Notes under the pieces: generated by a model
What the model was told of the DNA's origin: nothing
Database searches by the model: none
The model's input: the letters and a program-made list of their open reading frames with translations, nothing else
Assembly (NCBI GenBank): GCA_016648135.1
Contig: JADDOH010000177.1
Location: forward strand, 62,001 to 126,000
DNA length: 64,000 bases
Direction of reading: 5' to 3'
Source: Agrypnia vestita
Taxonomy: Eukaryota; Arthropoda; Insecta; Trichoptera; Phryganeidae
Shown here: one piece after another, positions 22,843 to 33,424 of the stretch
Layout: every line of letters begins with the position of its first letter
How positions within the stretch are numbered: the stretch's first letter is position 1
Position numbers and translations under genes: made by a program

Positions 22843-23023
22843 ATTAAATAAATAAAAGTAACTTAGTTAAACACCACTTATATTTATTTTCAAATCCAAG
22901 CCGGTTTCGCTACGACCGTAGCTTCTTCAGGGAGAATCTTAACTATCAGTTAAAATTCAGTTATCAGTTAAGATTCTCCCTGAAGAAGTAAGTGTTTAAC
23001 TAAGTTAGTTTTATTTATTTAAT
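22843..23023. mobile_element. foldback element, family F3
   Basis: Inverted ends aattaaataaataaaagtaa cttagttaaacac and mirror. Inner arms are cttcttcagggagaatctta ... taagattctccctgaagaag. The left arm carries a minus-strand hammerhead-like core (22895-22934) and the right arm lacks helix II. Related copies: 35850, 50338-50905 and 59695. Confidence 0.6.
22895..22934 (-). ncRNA. hammerhead-like core, F3, cleavage-site mutated
   Basis: Read on the minus strand: CTGAAGA (fits CUGANGA), then perfect helix II gctac-ggtc-gtagc, GAAA, then CCGGC where other F3 copies have CCGGT. The U of the UH cleavage dinucleotide is therefore C here. Stem I is short (tcc/gga). Structurally clear but probably inactive. 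Confidence 0.5.
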
Positions 23024-23120
23024 TCAAAGATTCATATCTGATGACGGAAATAACGTTGCGAGCTGAAAATAGTCGCGCTGACCTAGGTATATCACGACGC
23101 CAGAGCGCACCCCTTAGCAC

Positions 23121-23234
23121 CTTTCCAAGGCGGCCAGCAGGAAAGTGAGCATGAATGTGGAAAACGCGAACACGTCACACGGGGTGAACACGCCCCTACC
23201 ATTGCCGCTACCGGCACTCCCTTCGTTGGCAGTA
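23121..23234 (-). CDS. candidate internal coding exon, unknown protein
   Basis: A 114-bp GC-rich segment in AT-rich DNA, open on the minus strand between an acceptor (ttccgcacaaag/tactgcc) and a weaker donor (ggaaag/gtgcta). It encodes 37 whole codons plus split ends in phase 2 on both sides: a polar Gly/Ser/Asn-rich start, then FTPCDVFAFSTFMLTFLL, a likely membrane or signal-anchor segment with one Cys. Third positions are mostly G/C (gtg, ttc, ctg, gcc), unlike random sequence here. If not spliced, the frame ends LERC-stop at once. I do not recognise the protein, and no neighbouring exon was found. Confidence 0.35.
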
Positions 23235-23239
23235 CTTTG

Positions 23240-23985
23240 TGCGGAAGTCAAAGGACCGGTAGTTTGACAGCACACGACAGTTAATATTCAGACGGATTGG
23301 ATGGATTTTTAGAAGTTTACGCTAGTGGGGATGTTGTATGGAATTGAAGAAACAAACAATTATAGTCAACCCACTGTAACGAGACGTATAGTAATCGGTA
23401 AGAATTACGATTTTACAGCGCACATTATTTATATATCTTGAATAGGATTAGAAGATGTCAGAAGTTTCTGGAATGAATCACGCGAATTCATAACGACTAG
23501 GCAGTTGTCGAACGTTCGAGAAGATATTAATTTTTCTATAAAACCGGCGACCGACAGTTTTTATTTTATTTTTTATTTATTTAATTAATAATATATATAA
23601 TATTTTATTACAAAGATACGTTGAAAATATTTATAATTTTTTTGTATGTATGTATATACTTCACCAAAAAGAATTACGATTCATGTGTGTGGTGAGGGAT
23701 AACCACTTACAATCATATAGGTAGGTAATCTAATTTATTAGACAATGTGAAAGGTAATATATTATTTATCTAATATATCAAAAATCTTAATTAATAATAC
23801 GATACAGTCAAGTAAATAATAATATAGAATAAGTAGTCAAAAGAGACCAAACTCAATTACAAAAGACAAATCTACAATAAATGAGAACCCATTCGGCTTC
23901 ACTGGGGGAATATACACACAAGCTGCAACCGCAAAACATTCACGTCACGTTAAATAAATTGAACACAGTTACAGAAAGTTACGCA
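23240..23985. other. no feature recognised
   Basis: AT-rich. A (TTATT)-like low-complexity stretch lies near 23560-23630. No gene supported. Confidence 0.4.
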
Positions 23986-23989
23986 GTTA

Positions 23990-24312
23990 GTTCATTTTGA
24001 AGTTTCTACCGATGCGATATTAGCGACAAGCCGTTGCGACCGGTTACCAGTTTTCATAAACGAGTGATAAATTGCGAAATAGTGTGAATTTAAGAATTGT
24101 GTAATAATTTAATTCGCGTTAAGTGATTTTAATGAACTAATTAATCGCCAATTAATTTTAATTTGTCTCCTGCAGTCACGGCTCGTGACGGTATTCAATT
24201 TATTATAAATTTTAATTATTTAATGTAATTTCATAGGTCAAAAGCGAAGTAAGCATAAATTGGCAACGTAGACACTCACCACCTTCGAAGCTGCCACATA
24301 AGTCATCCGCCG
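23990..24312 (+). repeat. promoter-like dispersed repeat, intact copy
   Basis: Same repeat as the split copy at 4220-4865: 'gaagtttctaccgatgcgat' through 'gtgataaattgcgaaatagt' without interruption. It then continues to 'cgccgcatat', where the minus-strand LINE tail begins. The GTG-rich wording resembles an LTR leader or 5'UTR. Confidence 0.45.
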
Positions 24313-24314
24313 CA

Positions 24315-25040
24315 TATTTTTATTTCTTAAGTTATCTAATATTACAATTTGTATACTAACTATTATTTAACACTTTACATTCTTAAGTCTATTACTAACA
24401 TACTATCTATAATAACCTACATATTTATATTTACATCTAATCTAATCCATGGTACAATCTTTAATAAATAATACATCTTATGCTCGACAATTCTATACTC
24501 TCTTACAATAATTATAGCATTTGTTTTTAAATTCATTCATCTTATTTATATTATTATATTTATATTATTATATTTTTACACCTCAGTAAATAAGACAATT
24601 CTGTGTATATACTTTTATCTTATATGATAATCTTATTCTATTCCTATTTCTAGTGTTATATGTACATCACTATTTAAAATAATTTAGTTCAAAAAATATT
24701 TTGACATTTTGTTATTGAAAATTTTATATTTAAATATGAGAACGTTATAAATAAGTATTTTTTTAATTTCCATGCAATGCAGTGCTTTTCTCATTTCTTC
24801 AGTTTTGGTGTATTTACTTTTTTTAATATGATTCTCATTACCCTGTTTTGCATCACTTGTAGTTTCTTGATTTTTCCTTCATTGGCCAGATACAAGACTG
24901 TAGCACAATAGTTGATGTGAGGAGTTATTATAGTTTTGTATATTAACTTTGCACTATTTTTATTCAATTTATTTCTCGATCGTCCAAGAAAAAAAAATTT
25001 TTGTATTTTTTTTAGAACATATTCAAAATTTATAGGGTTT
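24315..25040 (-). mobile_element. non-LTR retrotransposon, RT C-terminal region and 3'UTR
   Basis: On the minus strand from about 25031 it translates 'KLIYKTIITPHINYCATVLY', then 'KKLQVMQNRVMRIIL'. This is the standard thumb-like segment that follows the RT palm in jockey/CR1-type LINEs (IYKxxIxPHxxYC...LQxxQNRxxRxI). Further on, with one in-frame stop and drift, comes a TRNRNRIRLSYKIK-type tail. The 3' end falls near 24315 after aataaaaata. 5'-truncated and dead. Confidence 0.7.
24757..25031 (-). pseudogene. RT C-terminal segment, broken
   Basis: Coding part of the element above. About 65 residues (25031 to about 24818) are open before an in-frame TGA following 'TPKLKK'. The reading frame then resumes with a basic segment (ILIYNVLIFKYKI). 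The catalytic FADD-type motif lies upstream and is absent through truncation. Confidence 0.65.
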
Positions 25041-27180
25041 TAGGTTTATCAGGATCCGTTTGATGGGATTCGAGTCTTTGTGAAGTAAACTAACTTTGCC
25101 TGTATATAGTTTTGATATAATAGAGGCGAAAATGCTTGGCAGGCGGGTCTCGCTGCAATTGCGGATGACTGATGAGGACTCCTCGGTGATGTATGTTGGA
25201 GCGAATGTGTGAAATTATTTGGCTTCGTCATCAATCATCGCGGGCGATTATTGCAGGTGGGTTTTAATGATCTCGGCGGTACATTAGTATGACCACTTAT
25301 TTTTAGATTCAGACATGCCGAATAGTGTAATCGAATGGAAGATTTCGAACATTATTCGCGGGTAGAGTTCTTTTACCTCACGAAGGCGCGCCTCGTTCAG
25401 TTACTCATTAGTAAAAATACAAAATACTTTACCGTGGATGTACACAGTACACTCTTAGTAAAATTGTTATATTATTCATTGTATCGTAGTTATTTTTGTT
25501 ATTTAGATACTATATTTATTTATTTAATATACACGGCTAAATAGCTTTTTACCTACAATGCATTTATACATAGTATTAACACAACAATATACCTATGTGT
25601 GTAAATTATAGAAATATAATTTTACATCAGTGTAGAAATAGACAAAAAATAAGATGTAAAAGAGATATAATACAATATAAAACACATTAATAATAGAAAA
25701 ATTTGAAAACCTAGAAAATAAAAGAGTAGAGATATAATTTAATAGAACGCCTAGACGATGAAAAGAATTTGAAAACACAAAAGAGTAAAAATATAATACA
25801 ATAAAATACATGAATAATATAAAAATTGAAAACACGAGTAAGTTTACGTGGACTTTACATGAAAGTGGTATTATACTAAATACATAAAATTGACACATTT
25901 CGATTGGATTAGACATAATTTATATAAATAAATAGGTATAATAATTTCTTTGTGAGTGCATTAAGTTAAGAGATCGTGAAGATTTGTAAGGTTTAAGAAT
26001 GTTTTAGCAAGATCTGGAAGCCGACCGAATACGCGAATATGTACCAGAAGAATCGAGAAATCGAGTACTTATAAATTGTGTCACGGACGCGATGACGAGT
26101 CAATGTGTGTTTTGACGAGCGAAAGCCATAAGTTAGCAAACTGTGAATCCGTGCGATAGACAACGGCGAGCAAAGCATTACAGGAGAAGAGTAGGATTTT
26201 CTAGCGAACCCAAAATTGGTACAAATTACAGAATAGCGATCCAACTAAAGTTTGTAGCCAGTGACTTTGTAACTAAAAAAAGTTAAATTTTTTACAAGTG
26301 TTTCATTTGGATCCCACTGCGGTGTGGTTTCCGTGACAATATTAAAGAACTTCGTTATAAATAAATAATTATAAATAAAAACACTATTTTTTCCACTACT
26401 AGATAAACAGACTTTTCTCTAACTAGATACCCCCTCGACTTCCACTGGCAACTTTTACACCAGACATACACTTCCACACATTTCAGCCTACGCTTACCCA
26501 GAGAAGGAAACGGATGTAGTGACATACTCGTGTCTCCACCCAGAAGATGTTTATAGATGTCTGCATTCGCCTTGTTTGTTTGGTAAAAGTATTTTTGAAT
26601 TTGTCTTCTTCTATGATTTTTTGTCTTTATATTTAGAAATATATTATTTATGCTTAGAATATATCCGATCCAGATGTGTATGGCGGTATTTTAAAGCACT
26701 CAACCCACAATGACCTAACTTGTAATTCTCACTCCTCCTCGTAAATTATTCTGTTTTTATCTATTCTATTTCTCTGATTAGTCGTCTGTATTTTGTTTTT
26801 GTAAAGTACTATGCTTCAAATGTGATAATTATAACTGGTATTAGATTTTGGAGGTGGTTTTTATGACCAATGAGTGTGAGATATAATAGAACCAGGCACG
26901 CGAGTCCTTCAACAACTGGAGGCTTTGTTTGCTTTGATGCATCTCAATTCACTTTAATCATCCCTTAATAAAATATAACTTACCTCTGATAACAATCACT
27001 AAGCATCTACTCTTCTTGAGAAAGATGAATTTTCGTTTCTTTTTTTATATTTTGTAAAACGCCTAGGAAAAACATTTTGTTATGCCTGTCTACTACTGAA
27101 TATAATCATCACAAAAATATACTTAATTTGCATCCGTCGGAAATGAATTCTCGAACTTCGGGTCAATAAGTCAACTTTTT
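25041..27180. other. no gene recognised; LTR/leader-like patch at 25.95-26.35 kb
   Basis: At 25130-25270 there is a GC-richer patch with a short plus-strand frame (see rejected items). At 25950-26350 the wording ('gtgtcacggacgcgatgacg', 'gtgtttcatttggatcccac') resembles an LTR leader. The 107-codon minus frame 25593-25916 is low-complexity Phe/Tyr-rich and not a gene. Confidence 0.3.
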
Positions 27181-27182
27181 AT

Positions 27183-27440
27183 GAAATAGATAGAATAAAG
27201 AAAGGAGTTCTGTGGTGGTTTGGTCATGTAGAACGTGTGAGCGAGGAAAGGATGGTAAGAAAATATATGGGGCGAGAGTTGAAGGTATTAGGAATAGTGG
27301 GCGACCGCGAAAAACCTGGCACGATCAGATACTACAAGTATTGGAGGATGGCTCTGTTAAAAGCCTCAACAACCGTAAAGCATGCATGAGAAGATGTATG
27401 AATGTAGCCGAAGCAAAAACGTTAAACCGGAAACGGCGTT
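27183..27440 (+). pseudogene. RTE-type RT C-terminus fragment 1
   Basis: In shifting frames it reads 'IKKGVLWWFGHVERVSEERM', 'GRPRKTWHDQILQVLEDG' and 'KSLNNRKACMRRCMNVAEAK'. This is the C-terminal tail of an insect RTE-like endonuclease-RT, also seen at 32466, 34748, 44205, 48580 and 50375. Frameshifts and truncation make it a relic; the end decays into 'gaaacggcgt'. Confidence 0.7.
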
Positions 27441-27504
27441 ATATAGTTATATATTTATATAGTGATAATAACAATAATATACATATGTTACAGGGAAAGT
27501 GGTA

Positions 27505-27592
27505 TGTATATTTTCCAACTTAACTATTAGGTTAGCTCGGTTCGTTAGCTTACTGCTAACTATCTAACCAACCTTACTTATAAAAAGGCTTA
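27505..27592 (+). repeat. TTAGGT-rich dispersed repeat, copy 2
   Basis: Shares the 'tattttccaacttaacta' end and gttag/ctaac palindromes with 7298-7440, in the opposite orientation. Confidence 0.5.
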
Positions 27593-27594
27593 AG

Positions 27595-28185
27595 TCTATT
27601 TTGGAATTTAATGGAATATACCATTTTGCGTACGTTTGATATATTATAATAATACATTTTTGTTATGATATGTTACTACTGTGTATATTATGCATTGTAT
27701 TAATATACGATATTGTTTGTATAATAATATAAACAGAACTAATGTATGTATGGTTGCACATTAATGTAACAATACTAAACAAATAATATATTATGTTACA
27801 CAACTGTTGGTTTTGTCTTGAAATAATATAAAATATGCAGTTAATACTACGTGTAGGATGGCAAACAAATTAAAAGATAGAAAAACATCGTAATATATGT
27901 AAATTGCATGCATTCAACTAAAAGGAAAAACTATCTGACGTACAATGACTGAAAAAATATATTTATAAAAATATATAACTGTTTTAACGACATATTTTTT
28001 AATACTTGCACGTTTCGTCCAATATAATAATTATTTTTGGAACGATCCCGGGTGGCGACATACACGTAGTTGCAGTTAAGCAGTTTATTACAGAAAAATC
28101 TATGAAAAACAAAAAAAAACAATATTTTCATATGTAAGTTTGCTCTAGAAATTGGATTTTGTCACCAGAGGGTTGATCAATTAAT
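27595..28185. other. no feature recognised
   Basis: AT-rich. No gene or named repeat. Confidence 0.45.
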
Positions 28186-28187
28186 TA

Positions 28188-28738
28188 AGATAAATTGTAG
28201 AAATTCCATAGAGATGAAGCTATTTTTTTTTTTAATAGAGATGCGAACACGGAATACGTGTCACATCAATATTCTTACTATTTTCAAACTAAGCTAAACG
28301 CTTGTGCTACGAAAATAGGACTAACTTGCTGGTCTAGAGTGAGGTTCGAACCCGCGACCTTTGGATCACGAGGCGAGAGTCCTAACCACAAGACCAACTC
28401 TATACTTATAAATGAGAAACGTGTATGGAGTATGGAAGACTTTTATGTAATGGCCCAGGGCTTAAAATCTGTATGAGCTGGCTTAAGTGATCACAATTCC
28501 ATCGTAAGAACATCCACACATTATCAAAATTTTGAAATTTCTATAAATATGTTCAAATTCTTGGAACCTTCCGTAATTTGATTAGTCTATGCTAGAGACA
28601 TCTGTAGTATTTTCTCATTAACTAGTTAGTATACATAGATTTCGCAGCTCATAATGATACCCCTATATTTATATACACGTTTCTCATACATAAATAGCTT
28701 CGTCTCTGTGAGACTCCAATAATTTATCTTACAAAAAA
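28188..28738. mobile_element. family A2 foldback element with nested SINE
   Basis: The outer ends taattaagataaattgtaga and (mirror) taagataaattattggagtc, with 'gagatgaagct'/'agcttcgtctc', define a long foldback element. It is interrupted by a minus-strand S2 SINE at 28245-28400. Internal words 'gtgatcac' and 'agacatctgtagt' match the copy at 16985-17275. Confidence 0.55.
28245..28400 (-). mobile_element. tRNA-derived SINE S2, minus strand, nested
   Basis: Reverse complement of the SINE at 17708-17845: B box 'ggttcgaacccgcgac' read on the plus strand, then 'ttggatcacgaggcgagag', and body 'aaactaagctaaacgcttgt'. A younger insertion inside the A2 MITE. Confidence 0.7.
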
Positions 28739-28914
28739 ATACACTGATGGACCGAATTACCAATAACATGTTATGGATTCTTCATATAAACTGACGGCAG
28801 CGTAGGCCTTGGAGTAGACCGAGACTAGAGGAACGTAACTTTGTGATCTTCGAAAATTACGCGAATAAATTTTTCACTTTATCACACCTTTAAACCTCTT
28901 TAAAAACTGACAAA

Positions 28915-29215
28915 AACTGTTCTCAGGTTTTCACGGCCGTTTAGAATCTTCTAGTTTTCTGGGATATTCTGCCATGCATATATGACCTCTCTGGCCAATG
29001 TTTCTGATATCATTGCAGTATTCATCATCAGGGCTGATGTGATAAGTATTTATGTTAAGGTTAAGTATAACCTTGTAATACCGTGCTGAAAAGGCATAAC
29101 CTGCTTTTAGAACGGTACTACAAGTTAATACTTGTACTACCTAATATGAAGACTTATCAGTCCTGATGATGGATCCTGCAATAGATTCGAAACGTCGGCC
29201 AGAGAAGTCGGATAA
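28915..29215 (-). mobile_element. F1 foldback element, nearly full
   Basis: Left arm: ctgttctcaggttttcacgg ccg ... ctctctggccaatgttt. Right arm: cctgatgatggatcctgcaa ... gaaacgtcggccagag, truncated before the usual end. The unique middle contains 'gtaataccgtgctga', a word type (acggtattgc) shared with other F1 interiors at 30.9 and 62.8 kb. Confidence 0.6.
29160..29202 (+). ncRNA. hammerhead-like core in F1
   Basis: CTGATGA (29163-29169), helix II tggatcc-tgcaat-agattc (eroded), GAAA (29189-29192), CGT then C. ACGT is self-complementary and gives the preferred GUC cleavage triplet. Stem I: agtc/ggcc, three pairs including G-U. Confidence 0.4.
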
Positions 29216-29219
29216 ACAT

Positions 29220-29635
29220 GTCAAATATGCTAGTTGTTTAGAAGTTCATCAATATATTTACAAAAAAAAAATGATTTGAATGACACAAATACAAAGCTAA
29301 CATGTTATATTTTAAAAGCACATTAATATTTTTATAACAAAAATTATTGATTTGAATGCAAGAAAAATTTTTGAGTTTTCTTGCATAAAGCGAAATTTCT
29401 TACATAAAGAAATTAGTGAATTTTTTCTTGTTTTATAAAAATTATGTTTTTATAAATTACAAACGTTTATAAAAATATTTTTTTTATTTTTAATAGATGA
29501 ACACCAAGTAAGTTTTATGTACCTTAATTTAATTAATGCAACAATAATACGCCATACTGATATTCTTATTTTTAACTGTTTATGTTAAATAAGTGTTTCA
29601 TAGCTTTTTTTTATATAAATATAAAGATACGCCGT
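29220..29635. other. no feature recognised
   Basis: AT-rich sequence with T and A runs. Confidence 0.4.
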
Positions 29636-29639
29636 AGTA

Positions 29640-29810
29640 TGTTTGTTTCAAGATGCAATATCATAATTTAAATTTTTTCCAATATTTCTTTATCATTACA
29701 GTAACTTCTATGGATTATGAAAAATTCATTCGCTTCAATACAACTCAAATAAAATAATAAAAACCTTGTTAAAAAAATATTTTTTTGATTTTTGCAAGGT
29801 TTATTCTGAT
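29640..29810 (+). mobile_element. family B MITE internal fragment
   Basis: Words 'tccaatatttctttatcatt acagtaac' and 'aaaattcattcgcttcaata' belong to the loop-proximal part of family B. No ends. Confidence 0.45.
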
Positions 29811-30239
29811 TTTTAATCTTGAATTTTAAGGACTGATGGTCATTAAAATCTAGGATTGTGTGTTAGGTACATATTGTTTGTATAAATTTTAATTTTATAT
29901 AATAATTTTTGTAATAAAATCCTGGTCGACAGCAAATATTATATAGACGTAATAAGTATAGACCAAAATAAGACAAGTTCTTCGGAGATGCGGGTGATTG
30001 AAAGTTTATAATTTGAAAAGAAGTCTCGTCCCTGAAACAGATAAAGCTAATTAAGTTCCAAACTTGAGGACCGCGAAAAATTAAACTCATTAATTATTAC
30101 ACGTCTCAATCAATGCCAAGAAAAGGCATTTTTCAGATGTAAAGAAAATAATTTCATTACTTTATAAATATAGTCTACGATGGTGTCACGGGATAGTGGT
30201 TGGAGGAAAATAAAACACTTGAAATTAATTTTAGTTTTA

Positions 30240-30272
30240 TTAATTAACATCTCTGGCCGACGTTTCTTTAAC
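30240..30272 (-). mobile_element. F1 shred
   Basis: Short match 'catctctggccgacgtttc' to the F1 arm only. Confidence 0.4.
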
Positions 30273-30353
30273 CATTTTTTCATTTGAGTCGAAAATCGTA
30301 GGAAAGCCCAAGAGTCACCACGCGCGTCTGGCCAAGGAGCGATTCGAGATATA

Positions 30354-30822
30354 CAGGGTGTACCAGAGCTAGCAGCAGAAATGTGTGCATGTTTAAGCAA
30401 CCATGACCTAATATCAATAGTTATGGAGATATGCAATATAAAAGTTTCCATTTTTTTCAATATTTCTAACTTATTTTTTGCAAAAAGTTGAACTATCATT
30501 ACAGTAACTTATATCGATAGTGAAAAATTCATTTGCTTCAATACAACTTAAATTAAATGATAAAAACCTTGCAAAAGGTTTTTATCATTTTATTCGACTT
30601 GTATTAAAGCGAATGAATTTTTCATAATCGACGTAAGTTAGTGTAGTGATAGTTCAACTTTTTGCAAAAAATAAGTAAGAAATATTGAAAAAAATGCAAA
30701 CTTTGATATTGCATATCTCCATAACTATTTATATTAGACTATGGTTGCTTGAACATTTTAGACTCATATCATGGTCAGGAATCTACCTGCCAAGTTTCTG
30801 CTGCTAGTTTTGGTTCACCCTG
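30354..30822. mobile_element. palindromic family B variant with CAGGGTG ends
   Basis: Ends cagggtgtaccagagctagc agcagaaa and mirror caccctg differ from copies 1-3, but the interior ('ccatgacctaatatcaatag', 'aacttatatcgatagtgaaa') is family B. It therefore has a swapped terminus on the same core. Long hairpin; the 129-codon frame across it is an artefact. Confidence 0.6.
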
Positions 30823-30859
30823 TGAATATTAATAGGCAGGACGGCAGCAGATGGAACAG

Positions 30860-31175
30860 TGACATAACGCTACAACAATTCTTGACAACACCTGTCTCCG
30901 ACACGGTATCACCGCACACTACATTAAGACATACACGCCCTGCTTTCGACACGGTACTGCAATCCAGTAGGTACTTAACCTAACACAAACTTGAATACAC
31001 GGTATGGTATTGCAAGGCAATAGTTAACCCACACATCAACACACACTCATCTCATCAGCCCTGATGATGGACCCTGCAATGGCCTAGAGAGATCACACAT
31101 ACACTACAGAATATCCCAGGAAACTATACACAGAAGATTGAACGGCCGTGAAAACTTGACAACATTTTTAGACAT
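30860..31175 (+). mobile_element. F1 element, 3' part
   Basis: Interior words 'ccgacacggtatcaccgcac' and 'ctttcgacacggtactgcaa' precede CTGATGATGGACCCTGCAAT (31061-31080). After a small deletion come the F1 3' arm 'aatatcccaggaaactatac' and the end 'acggccgtgaaaacttgaca acattttt'. The hammerhead GAAA is deleted. Confidence 0.55.
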
Positions 31176-31179
31176 ATAA

Positions 31180-31915
31180 GAAACCATGAAACGTTAATGA
31201 TGCATTAATTATATATGGATAAGATTTGTCTCAGTGTACGGGCTATGTATAGAGAAAACTTTTAAAAATACATTATTTATATTTTTATTTTATTCATGTT
31301 AATCTAAGAGGAAATCTCCGAAGTGAGAGATCGAAGTGTAATCCAAATACACGCTCCGAAAGATATGATATTTACTATAGCAATTTTTTCGAAGTAAATC
31401 CCATTTCGTCATCCCCATAGATCAAACCCGTTTTATGTGTAGAGGTTTCTGAACTGCAATACCGCCGTGTGTTTCAGACTCTCTGCCTAACGTTTCGGGT
31501 TGTTGCAAGTTCCTTTATCAGGGATGATGTTCTTGAAACGTCGAGAAAGAGGTTGATTGTAAAATTCATTTATATACCGAATTGCCTGTTTTGTTTTCAA
31601 ATAAAGAAGCACATTTTCCAGTAGATACATACAGAATATGCTAAGTACGTTTCTGCGCCAAGCCCGTTTTGTTTTTGGCGTTTTCAACAGTTTTATCTTT
31701 CGCCAATTACGAACAAGTTTTTCGCTGACAATCAACTCACGTATTTGAATTTCTACGAATATCTGCACATTCCACTACCTTCATTCTGCAACCAGCTTTG
31801 TACACAGATATTCAACTGTTTTATGCATTTATGCACTTTTTAAAATTGCTGCAAAACAAGACACGCGGTAGAATTTATGACTCCAATGCCGCCACTTGTA
31901 ACAATAAATAAATTT
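31180..31915. other. no gene recognised; eroded hammerhead-like word at 31.5 kb
   Basis: At 31487-31545 the minus strand reads ccctgataaaggaacttgca then acaacccgaaacgtt, an eroded F1/F3-like core. The remaining sequence and the 93-codon minus frame 31487-31768 are unrecognised. Confidence 0.3.
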
Positions 31916-31921
31916 AAGATT

Positions 31922-32060
31922 ACTAGTGGCGGCTCCGTAATCCAGTGATTAATTATTATACCGGAGGTTCTAGTTTCGAGTCGTGGTGAGTTTTTTATGA
32001 TGTATTTCGCTACAGTAACTGGACCTTATGACCTGTTGTAGTGTTTCAAAAATAATAAAA
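31922..32060 (+). mobile_element. SINE S3, diverged
   Basis: Degenerate tRNA-like head ('gtggcggctccgtaatccag', 'tagtttcgagtcgtg'), then the body 'tttttatgatgtatttcgct' and 'gaccttatgacctgttgtag tg', matching the better copy at 60540-60705. Confidence 0.5.
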
Positions 32061-32329
32061 AACTGAACGTGGTTTTAAAATGGCGACAAAAATTCTGACT
32101 TACACAGGAATGCATTTACGTGAAACTTGCTGGCAATAATAATATGTTAATACTTTTATGATGAAAAAAAAAGTTTTTATTAAAGAAGTTCCTGATGTTC
32201 TGCCAAGTTATGGAGACAGATGGACAGACTGATGGAGAGACAACGAAATTATAATTTGAATAAGTGAATGATGGTAAACAAAACTCAGAGTCGCTTTTCG
32301 CAGGACGCAATGCTGGCTTCTTCATAGCG

Positions 32330-32462
32330 GGGTTAGATTCACGGTGAGGTCATAATGCAATCTATATGATTTTCTCGAGCCTTGGTTTTTTGTGATGTGT
32401 ATCCCTGAAGTAATTGGTCCCCATAGCATGTTGTAGTGTGTGAAATAAATATAAAACTTTTT
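32330..32462 (+). mobile_element. SINE S3, body copy
   Basis: Begins in the T-arm ('attcacggtgaggtca') and keeps the body 'gagccttggttttttgtgat gtgt' and 'catgttgtagtgtgtgaaat'. Head deleted. It abuts the RTE fragment at 32466. Confidence 0.5.
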
Positions 32463-32465
32463 TAT

Positions 32466-32985
32466 TTGCTGTCCAAGGAATCTGTCAAAAGAAGCAAGAC
32501 TAGCGGTACATGAAGTTCTAGTGCCGACTCTGATGTATGGAAGTGAAACCTGGAATTGGCAAAAAAGAAATGAAATGCGGTCACTAAGGCGCTTGTGCGA
32601 AAATCTTTGGTCGATTTTGTGAGGAATGTACAAATTAGAAGTGAATGTAATGCTGGCTGCAGTGCGATAGACAGAATAAAGAAAGGAGTGCTGAGATGGT
32701 TTGGTCATATGGAACATATGAGCGAGGATAGGACGATTAAGAAAATGTATGGGGCGAGTGTTGAAGGCGACAGAAATAGAGGGCGCCCGCGAAAGATCTG
32801 GCATGATTAAATACTACAAATATTGGAGGATGGCCCTGTTAAAAGCCTAACAACCGTAGAGTTTTCATGACAAGATGTATGAATGTAGCTGAAGCAAAAG
32901 TGGTGTGCCGAGATATAAAAATATGGCGTTCTTCTCTGCCTACCCCTGCGGGGAAACGGCGTGATGGTTAGACAATTAGTTTATT
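32466..32985 (+). pseudogene. RTE-type RT C-terminus fragment 2 (longest)
   Basis: Opens with 'EARLAVHEVLVPTLMYGSET W', the conserved LMYGSETW block. It continues in broken frames through 'IKKGVLRWFGHMEHMSEDRT', 'GDRNRGRPRKIWHD' and 'SAYPCG', and ends in ggggaaacggcgtgatggtt aga. The frame changes several times, so it is dead. The upstream endonuclease and catalytic RT motifs are missing. Confidence 0.75.
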
Positions 32986-33089
32986 TGCCACTTGATAATT
33001 GAGTGAATGAAATTACTTCTGAATATTTTGAGTTGTTCAAATCTTTCAGAACGGTAGTACTGGATTTCTTGTCACAGAAATATCATTAA

Positions 33090-33420
33090 TCAATTAATGT
33101 ATATTATGGATGTCTCACAGAGACGAAACTGTATTTTATTATTATTATGGGAAAGTAGGTATAGAAGTCATTTTTATGGTGTATATCGGACTTACGACCG
33201 ATCGTACGGTAGGCTTAAGTAATCACTTTACACATATGTAACGTTCGCCATTTCCACCATGACGAACGTTACATGTGTGTAAAGTGATCACTTAAGCCTA
33301 CCACACGATCGGTCGTAAGTCCGATATACACCATAAAAATGACTTCTATACCTACTTTCCCATAATAATAATAAAATACAGTTTCGTCTCTGTGAGACAT
33401 CCATAATATACATTAATTGA
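33090..33420. mobile_element. family A foldback MITE, near-perfect 331-bp palindrome
   Basis: Arms of about 155 bp (tcaattaatgtatattatgg ... acgttcg) mirror each other almost base for base around a small centre near 33250 ('catttccaccatga'). Half copies occur at 6665 and elsewhere. Such identity between arms implies recent formation or gene conversion. No ORF. It would form a long hairpin. Confidence 0.85.
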
Positions 33421-33424
33421 AATT

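Noticed and set aside
25128..25210. Short plus-strand frame (starts MLGRRVSLQLRMTDEDSS) with a possible donor 'gatgtatgtt'
   Set aside because: GC-richer and coding-like for about 20 codons, but no convincing acceptor, no homologue I recognise, and it abuts a LINE insertion.
32322..32804. 160-codon minus frame
   Set aside because: Shadow of the plus-strand RTE RT fragment.
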